This document shows positions 1-16,847 of a stretch of DNA of 22,500 nucleotides, piece by piece. Both the position numbers and the translations under genes were made by a program. The notes below the pieces were generated by a model that searched no databases, was not told the origin of the DNA, and worked only from the letters and a program-made list of their open reading frames with translations. Source of the stretch: Chrysomallon squamiferum (lineage: Eukaryota > Mollusca > Gastropoda > Neomphalida > Peltospiridae). The stretch lies in contig CM022677.1 of the NCBI GenBank assembly GCA_012295275.1, positions 25,594,268-25,616,767 of the forward strand, written 5' to 3'. Each line of letters starts with the position of its first letter. The first letter of the stretch is position 1.

Positions 1-67
1 TAAAATTATGATAAAGGAGAATCAGACATTTCATAAGAAGATTTTCAAACACACTGGCTAACAGAAA

Positions 68-103
<36 letters not shown>

Positions 104-601
104 AGTGTGGCATATTAAATAAATTTTGAAATATATACTATCTGCCCTGTTACCTAGAAACCAAGCTATGTGGAGAAGTACTTTGAGTAGAGTGGTGAAA
201 CACGAAAATGTCGAAATGAAAATAAAAATAAAGTTTTAAAAATGTTTATATATTTCTATGAGAAAAACATTTTGAATCACTTCACTTTATGCAATAGAAA
301 AGAAACTATATATATCTATATATATATAGATATATATAGATATATAAGCAGCAGACTATCAAAATGGCTGAAACAAATAATCATGTTGATTATTAACAGG
401 GTTGTGTGTTTGTCAAGAAAAACATAATTGAACCTTAACTTAAATGAAATTATATCGCCTATAAAAAATAAATTTTTCTTTTCTTCATTCATTTTTGTAG
501 TGTATGATTTTCTTCAATGAGTTTTGTTTTTCAAGTCAGTTATTTTAGAAAACATATTTTATTTTAATGTATTCATATTTATGAATAATAATAACAATAT
601 C

Positions 602-642
<41 letters not shown>

Positions 643-1575
643 TAACAATAGTAATAACAGTAGTTACAGTAGTGGTAAAGATTACATTTCTGGTTTTGTT
701 AAAAAAATAATAATAGGGCAGACATCAAAGGTAGATAACTCTAGTTGGTTTCATTTCAAAATGATAAAAATAAATATAGAAACATATTTTATATATAAAC
801 AAACAGCAGAACTAATAAATGATACTATTCAAATTTTGATACAAGTTATAATCACATCAGTAAGAAAATAAATCAGATACATATTGACTATTACTCTATT
901 CAATATCACACGATCAAATGAACAAACTAAATTTGAAGAATCCAGAATGAAAACCTGAAACCTCCCTGAGACGTTAAACAAATAAATTTTTTTGTGCTAA
1001 TTTAAAATATTTGTTAAAAATAAAATAATTTATAAATCTTAACATCTTTGTGCAACATATAAAAATATATTTGTTTTTAATTATATAAATCACTTTTATT
1101 ATTTTATTTTATTTTTGTTTTAATTTCTTTTACTCTGTTAGTTTGCTAGTTAACTTTCTTTTGTTTACTTATCTTCCCTTCATTATTTTTTTTTTTCATT
1201 TCTTTTTTTATTAATTCTTTTTGTTCTTTTTTTTTTGTTCACTGATATTTTATCTTTCTTTTTTCTCTCTCTCTCTCTTGTTCACATAACTTTTTTTTTA
1301 TTTAACTGTAATTATCAGTTTCTAACTGTAACTTTGTGCACACTGCATAATGATGAATATATCACGGTTATATTCAGAATCACTGAGATGTAACATTATA
1401 CAGAATATATCACTGTAATTATAGTAAAGTCTGTAAACTAAGGTTTTCTTGGTTCTGTTTTCAACAGATATAATTCTTTAATACAGAAATATGTATTATA
1501 CAGCAAACTTTCATAATTTTCACCGAGTTAGTGTTTTTAAAATAAAAATAAGAAAACAGAAGGAAAAAGATTGTT

Positions 1576-1635
1576 ATAAAATAAAATAAAATAAAATAAA
1601 ATAAAATAAAATAAAATAAAATAAAATAAAAATAA
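1576..1635 (+). repeat. (ATAAA)n pentanucleotide repeat
   Basis: About 11 near-perfect copies of ATAAA are followed by AAT and (GAAA)n. It explains the poly-Phe/Leu/Tyr minus-strand open frames around 1461-1722. Confidence 0.95.
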
Positions 1636-3021
1636 TAAATAATTAAATGAAGAAAGAAAGAAAGAAAGATAGAAATAATATACATACACACAGTTTAGAT
1701 TACCCAATTGTTTCGGCCACATTTTTAATTATTTTCAATCATTATTAACTAATTCTTCTAACTAATCATACAGATTAGTACTAATCAAGCATTCACAGTT
1801 GTTTCCTATTAACAAATCCTAAACAAATCAAGAAAATAACCAATTATTTAGTCAGCTGCTAAATTTAATTACTAAATGTCTGAGCAATCAGCATACAGGT
1901 AAATTTCAAGCAGCATGGATTATTATTCCTTTGTCACAAACAACAAAAGATGTCACTAATTGAGAACTTAATGAATTAACTGCAACAGGTAAATAGCTCT
2001 AATTTATATTCTAATTATTCTGTGTTTTTCTGAATATGTCAAACTTATCCAGTCCAGATTAATGGGTCGTGAAATCTGATTAACAAAGACTGTCAATGGT
2101 TTTACTAATGAAAATGATCCAAAGAAATGGTTGTTTTTTTTTTTTTTTTTTTTTTTCTTCATGTAATATCTTTATCTATATATATATATATGTGATTAAC
2201 TACTAAAATCTTGTTTTATTAAGGCATAATTAACAAAGCAAAATCTAACAATAATAATAAATTTGAAAACATAACACATCTTGTAAAAAAAAAAGAAAAA
2301 GAAAAAAAAAAAAAAAAAAACATAAAAAAATATCAATAAAATATTGAGAAAAAAAAAAAAAAAAGAAGAAGAATAAAGCCATAAAATAAATAATTTTGAT
2401 TACAAAGTAGAGAAACATCTTTTTTTTTTTTTAAATTCTGGTTTTGAGAATATTTGGATCTCATTATCATATCATTAAAATACTGGCCAACAGAGACACT
2501 CTAATCTACAGAAGTGGATTATCCTTTTAATCCGTATGTAAATAAAAACAAAAGTGTCTCAATTCATAACCTATAAAATAGAGTTAATATCTAATAAAAA
2601 CATTTTAATCATTTAATTTAATAAAAACAAGCCAGGTAATAATTATGCAAGTATGAATGAATCTGTTTAATAGGCTCTGTTTAAATTCAGGAGTATCTAT
2701 ATTTTCTTTTGGTTATTCTAAATTATTGTAAAACTTTAGTGAATAACCTTATTACTAGAGATGATTGTATTGTTCATTTCTACACAAGATGTTCTTTAAT
2801 ATGTGTTCTCAGAACATTTTAAACCATGAGAAATGAATATAAAGCTACATTTACCCTTAAAATATTGCACAAATTCATGCTGATTTGTTAATTTTTTAAT
2901 TTTTTAATTTGTAAGTGGAAGAGAATTGTTAATGAACACACACATTTATGATTTTGGTTTTTTTTATTATACCTGTATCTGACCTGTTGTAAATATAGGA
3001 ACAAAAAGTTCCATCGATGTT

Positions 3022-3063
3022 TTTATTTTTTCGTTAAATATTATTTGTAAATGAATGTTTATT
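3022..3063 (-). promoter_or_regulatory. Candidate polyadenylation signals for SLC25A44
   Basis: Reading the minus strand downstream of the TGA, the first AATAAA hexamers seen outside the repeats are at 3063-3058 and 3027-3022. If used, the 3' UTR would be about 700 nt and would include the 20-bp minisatellite and the triplet tract. AATAAA is common by chance in such AT-rich DNA, so this is weak. Confidence 0.25.
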
Positions 3064-3117
3064 ACTTGAAATTACTTCTTCTACTGCCACAGAATAAATA
3101 AATAATCAAGTAAATAT

Positions 3118-3407
3118 CATAATAATAATAAAATAACATTAAAAACAGCAGCAGTAGTAGAAGTAGTAGCAGCAGTGATAGTAGTAGTAGTAGTAGTAAT
3201 AATATTATAATAATAATAATAAAAATAACAAAAATAATAAGAAGAAGACGAAGAAGAAAAATAAAACAGTAATAATAATGATGAAACAATAATGTTATTA
3301 ATAACAATAATTATAATAGTAATAGTAATAATAAAAACAATAATAGTAATAACAATAATAACAATAATAACAATAATAATAATAATAATAATAGAAATTA
3401 TAGAAAA

Positions 3408-3446
<39 letters not shown>

Positions 3447-3510
3447 CAATCGTAATACCTGCATTTCAGTTTCACTTATAAAGTGCACGCTTAATAAATA
3501 ATAATAACAG
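3118..3510 (+). repeat. AAT/AGT/GAA triplet-repeat tract
   Basis: Interrupted (AAT)n with blocks of GTA (3150-3200) and GAA/GAC (3238-3262), ending in a cleaner AAT run at 3370-3445. It encodes nothing credible; the open frames here are poly-Ile/Tyr/Leu artefacts. It lies in the 3' flank of SLC25A44. Confidence 0.93.
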
Positions 3511-3520
3511 TTATTTTTTT

Positions 3521-3748
3521 TCACTGAACTAAGTGATCGTTCACTGAACTACGTCGTCATTCACTGAACTAAGTTATCATTCACTGAATTGAGTGATCAT
3601 CCACTGAACTGAGTGATCATTCACTGAACTAAGTCGTCATTCACTGAACTGAGTGACCGTTCACTGAACAAAGTCATCATTCACTGAACTAAGTGATCAT
3701 TCACTGAACAAAGTCGTCATTCACTGAACAAAGTGATCGTTCACTGAG
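3521..3748 (+). repeat. 20-bp minisatellite, 11 full copies plus a partial copy
   Basis: The unit is TCACTGAACTAAGTGATCAT, in exact 20-bp register from 3521 to 3740 with a partial copy (TCACTGAG) at 3741-3748. Substitutions separate copies but no length changes do. Each unit contains the inverted pair TCACT/AGTGA. It abuts the SLC25A44 stop codon, so it would sit at the start of the 3' UTR. Confidence 0.97.
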
Positions 3749-3750
3749 TT

Positions 3751-3939
3751 TCACCATCGGACCTGGTCCTTGTACTCGTCGAGTAGACTCCATCGCTTGA
3801 TGGTCTCGTAGCCGAGGATGATGAAGAAGGAGAACATGACAGACTGGACGAGGCGGGCAGACAAGCCCTTCGTGAGAATCCACACCCGCTCCTCCTTCCA
3901 CAGAATCCTCACAGTGTCAGCGAAACTAGTACCATCCAC
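3751..3939 (-). CDS. SLC25A44: SLC25A44 terminal coding exon C (residues 264-325 and stop)
   Basis: This 189-nt exon, including TGA at 3753-3751, encodes the C-terminal half of carrier repeat 3. Motifs resembling the human protein are KGLSAR, LGYE and a short RW-type end (human RHW). The acceptor is GTTGTTGTTGCAG (intron ends at 3940). Its pyrimidine tract is supplied by a GTT repeat. The stop codon is followed within 3 nt by the first, truncated copy of a 20-bp minisatellite. Confidence 0.92.
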   Translation of the reverse strand: MDGTSFADTVRILWKEERVWILTKGLSARLVQSVMFSFFIILGYETIKRWSLLDEYKDQVRW

Positions 3940-4028
3940 CTGCAACAACAACAACAACAGTAACAACAACAACAACAACAACAACAATAACAACAGTAAC
4001 AACAACAATAACAATAGTAACAACAAAC

Positions 4029-4062
<34 letters not shown>

Positions 4063-4487
4063 AAACAGTAATAGTAACAATAGTAACAACAACAATAACA
4101 ACAACAACAACACTAAACAACAACAACAACAACAACAATAGTAACAACAATAACAATAACAACAGTAACAATAATAGTAACAATAGTAACAAACAATAAC
4201 AACAACAACAATAACAACAATAACAATAATAACAATAACAATAAAATAATAAACAAATATAACAGTAACAATAATAATAATAATAACAATAATAATAATA
4301 ATAGTAATATAATAATAATAATAATATTAACAGTAATAGTAATAATAATAATAATAATAGTAGTAGCAATAATAAAAAAATAATAATAGTAATAATAATA
4401 ATAATAATAGTAATAGTAAAAATAATAATAGTAGCAGTAGTAGTAAAAATAATAATAAACAATAATAATAGTAGTAGCAATAATAAA

Positions 4488-4534
<47 letters not shown>

Positions 4535-6426
4535 TAATGGTCATGATGGTCATGATCAATAATAATAATAATAAATAACAATAATAATAATAGCAATAAT
4601 AATCATAATGTACTAGTAGTAGTAATAATAATGATGATCATGATGATCAATAGTGATAATAGTAATACTAGTAATAACAATGATGTAATAATAATCAGTA
4701 AAAATCATAGTGATACTGATGACATGACAGTGACAATTACAGCTACAACAACAATACCAACAAGGAATACAGAAGATTTAATTTTAAATGAAAATTTACT
4801 ACAGATTAATAACAGGGCAGCACGTACCTGCATTCTTGCTCTAACCAGGTCGAGTGGGTTTGTTATCATAGCTGCAGAAATCCCACTGAGTGGACCAGAG
4901 ACAACCTGCACCATGAGTCGGGGAACCCAGGACGGGACAGTCGTAGAAATCAAACCTGTCAATGTAATTACAACAAACACTGAGAGACAGACTCGATATC
5001 TGCACAGACCCACAGACAGACAGACAGACAGACAGACTTGATATCTGTACAGACAGACAGACAGACAGACTTGATATCTGTACAAACAGACAGACAGACA
5101 GACAGATATATTCTGTACAGATAAAGAGTTGTGCATTTGATATCTGACAGATAGACAGACAGTACAGACAGACTTGATATTTGTACAAACAGATAAAGAG
5201 TCAATATATGTATTTGTAGAGACAGACAGAGATATATTTGTACATAGACAGAATAGACAGACAAGCATTTATAAAGATGAACAGACAGATAAACTAGTTA
5301 GACAGACAGACTGATGGACAAACAGTTAGAGATGACACTGGTAAAGATTAAATAAAAGTGAAAAAACAACAGCCAAGTCCAAATGTAGACAGATTCTCTT
5401 TACAGAGAGAAATACTTGTATAGTGATTTAATGATAAAAAAATGTTTTAACTGAACAATAAATATTGTTTTGTTTTCATGACACACTGATACAGTGGAGA
5501 ATATGATACAATACATCATTCATGTATTTTGACTTATGTGGGCTTTTGCTTAACAATCTACTTAGATAAGACAGAAAATAATAAGTCGACAGTAATAAAA
5601 CAGTGACAGACAGACAGACAGACAGATGGATGTTTAAAAATAAATTAAAACAAATCATACTTAATAATAAAAAATAAATACCTGACCATTTTGATTATTT
5701 CAAAACACGAAAAGTTTAAATTCAAAAAAAAAAAAGAAACCGACAAAGAAGGACAATTTCAATACCTGTGTACGTGTCGTAGAAGTACCACCAAAGGGCA
5801 CTGTTGGGAGCAAAGACCATCAGCGACACGAAATAGCCTTTGTAGAATCCCATCAGCCCAGTCTTCCGATGCACCTCTTTAATCACCGCGGAGACCGCAC
5901 CAAAGCGTTCGTGCTTCACCTTATCCGAGATGTTCAGCTTCTGCAGCGACTCCACATTCGGGGTCAAGGCCACATGCCTCGGGTTCACCTTCCGCTGCCC
6001 CAGCAGCATGAGGTGCTGGTTGACGATGTCCAGCGGCACGGTCATCGTCTGTCCAACGATGGAGGCCGTGCCTCCGGCGAAAAACGCTCGCTGCTTGCTG
6101 CTGCAGTCGGTGTTCTCCTTCAGGTGCACGCGCGTCGACTCGTAGGTGCTGATGTAGGCGAGGGAGGGCACCAGCTGCATGCAGCTCACCCAGAAGCCTC
6201 GGTACAGCCCGGCCACGCCCTCCGTCCTGGCGATTTTCAGGAACGCGTCAAACGTTCCGTTGTAGATGCTGGTGCCCTTCTGAATCTGCAGCCGCGTCTT
6301 GATCAGCGAGAGCGGGTAGAGGAGGGTGCGGATGTAGAAGCCGCTGACGAAGGAGAGGGGGAAGTACTTGCGCTTGTCCATCATCGACAGCTCGATCACC
6401 TGGATTTCCTCGACCTCGAAGTTCAT
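3751..6426 (-). CDS. SLC25A44: SLC25A44-like mitochondrial branched-chain amino acid carrier, complete coding region in 3 exons
   Basis: Coding exons on the minus strand are 6426-5766, 4955-4828 and 3939-3751, joined in phases 1 and 0, giving 325 residues (human SLC25A44 is 314). Three mitochondrial-carrier repeats are visible. The signature PX[DE]XX[KR] appears as PLSLIK (residues 38-43), PLDIVN (131-136) and PLDLVR (254-259). The missing acid in repeat 1 and missing base in repeat 2 match human SLC25A44, so they are family features and not damage. Other family-typical stretches are YNGTFDAF, GLYRGF, NSALWW, VSGPL, TNPLDLVR and GLSAR. Six membrane helices of the inner mitochondrial membrane are expected. 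The family imports valine, leucine and isoleucine into mitochondria. The ATG at 6426 has A at -3, and the downstream N-terminus (IQVIEL...DKRKYF) aligns with human IQIIEW...DKKKFY. The frame stays open upstream to an in-frame TAA with no other ATG. The call rests on remembered family sequence, not a search. Confidence 0.93.
3944..4700 (+). repeat. AAC-to-AAT triplet-repeat tract filling SLC25A44 coding intron 2
   Basis: About 750 bp of triplet repeat occupies most of the 888-bp intron between exons B and C. Composition changes along it: AAC-rich next to exon C (3944-4140), mixed AAC/AAT (4140-4260), then AAT with AGT (4260-4700). All long open frames here are repeat artefacts. Confidence 0.96.
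4828..4955 (-). CDS. SLC25A44: SLC25A44 coding exon B (residues 221-263)
   Basis: This 128-nt exon lies between acceptor ...ACATTGACAG (intron ends at 4956) and donor CAG|GTACGTG (intron starts at 4827). It completes the Gly codon split by the upstream intron, then encodes 42 residues ending with the third signature PLDLVRARMQ. Upstream of the acceptor the frame becomes a CTGT repeat translation, which marks the exon edge clearly. It exits in phase 0. Confidence 0.92.
4984..5310 (+). repeat. CAGA tetranucleotide tract with a higher-order unit, in SLC25A44 intron 1
   Basis: (CAGA)n runs alternate with the block ACTTGATATCTGTACA. The block starts at 4991 (as ACTCG), 5036, 5069 and 5172 (diverged). 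The tract decays to the right. It lies in the intron between exons A and B, about 30 bp from the exon B acceptor. A shorter (CAGA)n sits at 5605-5625 in the same intron. Confidence 0.93.
5766..6426 (-). CDS. SLC25A44: SLC25A44 coding exon A (start codon, residues 1-220)
   Basis: This 661-nt exon encodes carrier repeats 1 and 2. It ends ...TAC ACA G followed by the donor GTATTG on the minus strand (intron starts at 5765), leaving phase 1. Beyond the donor the frame turns into low-complexity sequence. The exon is strikingly GC-rich with many CpG dinucleotides, while its flanks are AT-rich. Open frames on the opposite strand across it are shadows. Confidence 0.93.
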
Positions 6427-6541
6427 TTTGTATCTGGATGGCTTCGAGAACGTTTCGAAAATGTCCTGTTTTCGTTTGTAAGTCTCCAGCCTGATTTCGT
6501 TCTTTGGTTTAATTTAACTGTTTTTCCTTATTCTGTTGAAT

Positions 6542-6576
<35 letters not shown>

Positions 6577-9190
6577 TATTTATTTAATTTTTTTTTGTTA
6601 ATTTATTTGTTTTATTTATAATTCCTAATTCATCTATCTATTAAAAGTTTTTGTTATCTAAAGCTGGAACCAGTAACTTGAAAATCTAGTCTCAAGGTGT
6701 AACTACTTTTCACAGCCATCTAAAACTGAAGGACTCGATAACAAAGAACAATCAAAAAAAATGACTAATTAGCATTCGTTACAAACGAGATAAAAGAATT
6801 CTCTTTGCTGTTTGTTCTTTCTGCTGCTTGTGTCACGCCCTGCTGAACACAACAATGATTAACAAGGAAACAAACTCTAGCAATGAACATTATTAACACA
6901 CACAGGATCAAAAAGAAAATGAGCACAACATTTAAGGATAATCCAGTTTAAGTTCCATGGAATCTCATTTTGAATTAATTATCTCGAATGGACTTCACAC
7001 TTTGTGTAATTCAATGCCCTCGTTGCCATGACTACAGGAAGAATACATTGCCTGATTTCCTGAACAATCTGTGACAAAGAAATAAAAATGTAATAGAAAC
7101 AGAAAAAAAAAAAAACAGCTACAGCAACAACAACAATAATACTAATATTATGGTTAATAGTAATTATTAGAGTATTAGAAATAATAATAATAATAATAAT
7201 AATATGATGGTGATGATGATAATGATATAAATAAGCTATTTATAAAAAAATAATATCAGCAAAAAATAACAACATCATCGACAGTAACAACAACAAAACG
7301 AAGTTGGTGAATAGAGTAAATTTAACAACAGCAGCATTTACATAAATAAGTAAATAAGGACTCCCTCAAATACACAAACTTCTCAGCTGTATATTAACAT
7401 CTACATAAACATGCAAAAACACATTAACACAGAGAAACTCTTTTTTCCCCCGACCCACGTTATTTGTTTTACACACACACACACACACACAGATACACAC
7501 ACACACACAGACACACACAGACACAAAGATTAACATTCATTGACGTAAACACAAAGATAAACGAAATCTAAACTGTTATATAAATCCGGTATAAATTAAT
7601 TACCAAGTGAAATCTATCGTGACCTGTGTGTATACCAGGATGTGTTACAACTAATTTATTATGCTACTATGAATATTCTCGCACACACAGCAAGCACAGA
7701 TAAACAATTGTGTAAATGTAGGACAGAAATTTGTCTCTCAGATAATTTAGTGTCGTAACATCTGCACAAACGCAATTAAGACTATGCACACAGACAGACA
7801 GACACCACACATACATATATACAGTTTTCTTTAACGAGACACACATTATATAAACATTCACACACACACACACACTAACACACACACTAACATACACACA
7901 CACATATACACACACACACACAGACACATACAGAAACAACAAGTTTAAAACCTGAATGTCAGCCATATTCAGAACACTGATTAATTCAAATGCATGTTAG
8001 AGTTTAGTTAATGTAGAAAATAATGACCAGTGGTGATTAACATGCAGTGGGCAGTTATAATGATCAACTGACCAGCAGTGGACTGTGACCTATTTCTTGT
8101 TGTTTGTGAGTGGACAGTCACACCACATTTTAAACTGAAATTCTGAATCTATAGGAGAGTTTCGTACCATATGTACACTCTCACACAAAAAAGAAACAAG
8201 TTCATTCATTCATTCATTCTATCTTTCTTTATCCTCTCTCTCTCTATTTGTGTTGCATCATCTCACAACCCAACACACAAAGATACATACCAGTACAGAG
8301 AATACATAGAATAGAGTACTGAGTAAATTACAAATTCTTTTAATTAAGTCCAGTCCAGTCCTTGAACAGCTGTGGTCAGTTTGTAAAGGTCAATGACCTT
8401 TAGATGACTGAGTTTCTAAGTACACAGATAACAAAACTAACTGTTTATTTTAATAGTGTTGAAGTTTGATCATTCAAACATTCTAATATATATACATTAT
8501 TAATATAAGACTAAAATTGTTTTCTGGATCTGAATATTCTACATATTTAAAAAATATTCATAATAATTATTAAAATTATTTTATTTGAAAAATTTTGATA
8601 ATAAATGGAAAAATAATTATAATAACTAACAAAAAAAGAAAGAACTAAAAAAAAAAAAAAAAAAACTATACTAAACAACAAGAAAAAATAACCTGTAACT
8701 AATAAAATAGTTCATAGATAATACTAAATTAATTAAAAATAATTAGACAGTGTAACAAAATTTGTTTGTTTATATTTTTTCAAATATTGCAGAAATTTAC
8801 TTAATTTACTTACTCATTACAATTAAATAGCATTAAAAACTAAACTTACTAGCTCTAACAACAATTAAAAATATGGGGTTGTTATTCTTAATCTGACTTT
8901 TATTATCCACATTCTAATGTCTAATTAACAACCATCTGAAAGTTAAATTAAATTAATATTTATTACTTATTAAACAAATTCAAAAACCATGTTTAAATTT
9001 GAGTTAACAGATCTAACTCTATGGATTAAAAATATTTCATCAAATAATAATAATAATAATAATAATAAAACAATCACGTTAAATCACTATTAAATTATTT
9101 AATTATAAACCTTTTTATCCGTTAATGAAGTTATTTTAATAACTTTTACATTAAATTCGTATTTAATAAGCATTTACGTAAATATGGCCT
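6427..9190. other. Upstream/intergenic DNA 5' of SLC25A44, no further coding sequence seen
   Basis: AT-rich sequence, probably including a 5' UTR intron of SLC25A44. Repeats are (TA)n at 6543-6572, AAT at 7180-7203, (AC)n at 7471-7525 and 7858-7922, poly-A at 8649-8665 and AAT at 9045-9068. No conserved protein segment was recognised. Confidence 0.7.
7858..7925 (+). repeat. (AC)n-rich tract
   Basis: Interrupted CA dinucleotide repeat, ACACAC with TA and CTAA breaks. The overlapping Val/Cys minus-strand open frame is a repeat artefact. Confidence 0.9.
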
Positions 9191-9193
9191 ACA

Positions 9194-9201
9194 TATAAAA
9201 G
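9194..9201 (+). promoter_or_regulatory. TATA-box-like motif TATAAAAG
   Basis: TATAAAAG lies at the left edge of the CpG-containing patch 9200-9480. A plus-strand start about 30 bp downstream would fall near GTCGACAATACGAGCC. It could serve an upstream ACO1 transcript start, or be chance in AT-rich DNA. Confidence 0.2.
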
Positions 9202-9419
9202 TTTGACTTTCGTTTTCTGTCGACAATACGAGCCAGACGGTATCAGACGTCATGCACATAAAATATCAATGAAATCAAACCATATTATAAAATCTGATCC
9301 TTCGACGTCCACAGACTGAAACAGATGTTAAGGTACTGTAATTAAAGAACGCAGTCCAAACCTAGATAGACTAATTAAATCGCTACACTAGTCACGATTC
9401 TTAATGTTACCAATCTTAC

Positions 9420-9480
9420 CTTTCTACCAGCGGTTACCGGAAGTAGAATAACTGAAGGACGCGACAGTCTCGAAGAAATA
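9420..9480 (-). promoter_or_regulatory. Candidate 5' noncoding exon and core promoter for SLC25A44
   Basis: On the minus strand, AAAG|GTAAGATTGG at 9420/9419 is a near-consensus 5' splice site. It lies in one of the few CpG-containing patches between the two genes. Just upstream in transcript sense is ACTTCCGG (plus-strand CCGGAAGT), an ETS-family site typical of housekeeping promoters and often found near start sites. A short untranslated exon here spliced to the ATG exon across about 3 kb would suit the gene. No convincing acceptor was found just upstream of the ATG; candidates such as GAAAACAG|GACATT near 6466 lack a pyrimidine tract. The 5' boundary is a guess. Confidence 0.4.
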
Positions 9481-9834
9481 CAAAATTAGGACTTGGAACA
9501 AAGCGTAAACAAATTTCATATATTTTCAACCAAAAAAATATTTACAAATTCTCTCTAATTTTGAAAGCGATTCTCATAAGCGATTCTCATAAGAAGAAAT
9601 CAGAAGAGAGAAATAATACGTGAATAAAATGCATATAGATTTGATTATTGAAAATAAAACAGGTTACACAACATCCAGAAAATATAATTATTGCAAAAGT
9701 TTATTTCAAAATAATATGGGAAATTATTTGGTGTTAATGAAATAGTCGCCTTTTAAAGTTCACACATACACAAAAACAATCGCACACACACATTTCCTGT
9801 CTCAGACAGCCACAAGAACACACACAACACATTT

Positions 9835-9938
<104 letters not shown>

Positions 9939-9979
9939 ACTCATACACCTAACACACCTATGTTAAAAGACACTAACTC

Positions 9980-10109
9980 AAAGGCGTGTTTGTTTTATCC
10001 GTATTTCAGCTTTTTGCTAGACCATTTCATTGTTCGAGTTCGCAATCCGCTAGGCACGTTCCAAATAATAACATGACACGTGACTTTATCTTCATTTCCC
10101 TCACAGAAA
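9980..10109 (+). promoter_or_regulatory. Candidate ACO1 proximal promoter / 5' UTR with E-box
   Basis: This is the sequence just upstream of the ACO1 start codon. It is less AT-rich than its surroundings, with several CpGs. The palindromic E-box CACGTG is at 10077-10082, within GACACGTGAC. The last 20 bases before the ATG read like a 3' splice site (TTCATTTCCCTCACAG), so part of this interval may instead be the end of a 5' UTR intron. Confidence 0.35.
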
Positions 10110-16326
<6,217 letters not shown>

Positions 16327-16804
16327 GTTCGTATCTCACCTGTCTCTTCGTTACAGGTGTTTTGTCATATACGTTTATATATATATATATATATCTCTTT
16401 GTGTTTGATATTTTGTTACTTTAGATATGCATGCATTAACACACATACAAAACAGTATGCTTATACAGCCATTTATTCAATATAAAAAAAAATATAGACA
16501 TGTATACAGTGATATATATGTGTAATTAAATAACACACACACACATATGTATATCCATACTAACACACACACACATACACACAAATATATACTTATGTAC
16601 ATACAAAACTTTCATTAAAAGAGAAAACAAGACACATGTATCTGAATTCATATTTAATCTGTATTAGTAAACACAATACATACGCATTCACAATCCCACA
16701 CACACACACAATCATGCATACACATACACTACTAATGCAAGAGCATTCATAAATGCATATGCATTCATTTTGAACATAAACCCCATGTTACCAAGTGACA
16801 TTTT

Positions 16805-16805
<1 letters not shown>

Positions 16806-16845
<40 letters not shown>
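16806..16845 (+). repeat. (CA)20 microsatellite
   Basis: Perfect CA dinucleotide repeat; the minus-strand poly-Cys/Val frame across it is an artefact. Confidence 0.97.

Positions 16846-16847
<2 letters not shown>

Larger units (their letters stand above)
1..3110. other. AT-rich DNA with simple repeats, no gene seen
   Basis: No exon-like GC-rich patch or conserved protein segment was found on either strand. It holds (AT)15 at 71-100, a palindromic TA tract at 306-347, (AAT)n at 582-660, an (ATAAA)n pentamer at 1576-1630, (GAAA)n at 1648-1668, poly-T at 2133-2156 and poly-A tracts at 2285-2365. The short open frames across these are repeat artefacts. Confidence 0.8.

Noticed and set aside
3521-3748. 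CRISPR-like array
   Set aside because: The 20-bp units are contiguous with no spacers, and the context is an animal gene. It is a minisatellite.
3062-4600. Many open frames of poly-Ile, poly-Leu, poly-Tyr, poly-Asn and poly-Thr on both strands
   Set aside because: They are triplet repeats without stop codons in several frames at once. They have no start context or conserved segment, and they overlap the intron and 3' flank of SLC25A44.
5869-6621. Long plus-strand open frame of 250 codons
   Set aside because: It lies opposite the conserved SLC25A44 exon A. It is a shadow of a GC-rich coding exon and then runs into TA and T repeats.
8028-8090. Several CAGTGG words suggesting an iron-responsive element near ACO1
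   Set aside because: None is flanked by a five-base-pair upper stem and a bulged C, so the required IRE structure is not present. The position is also upstream of the likely transcript.
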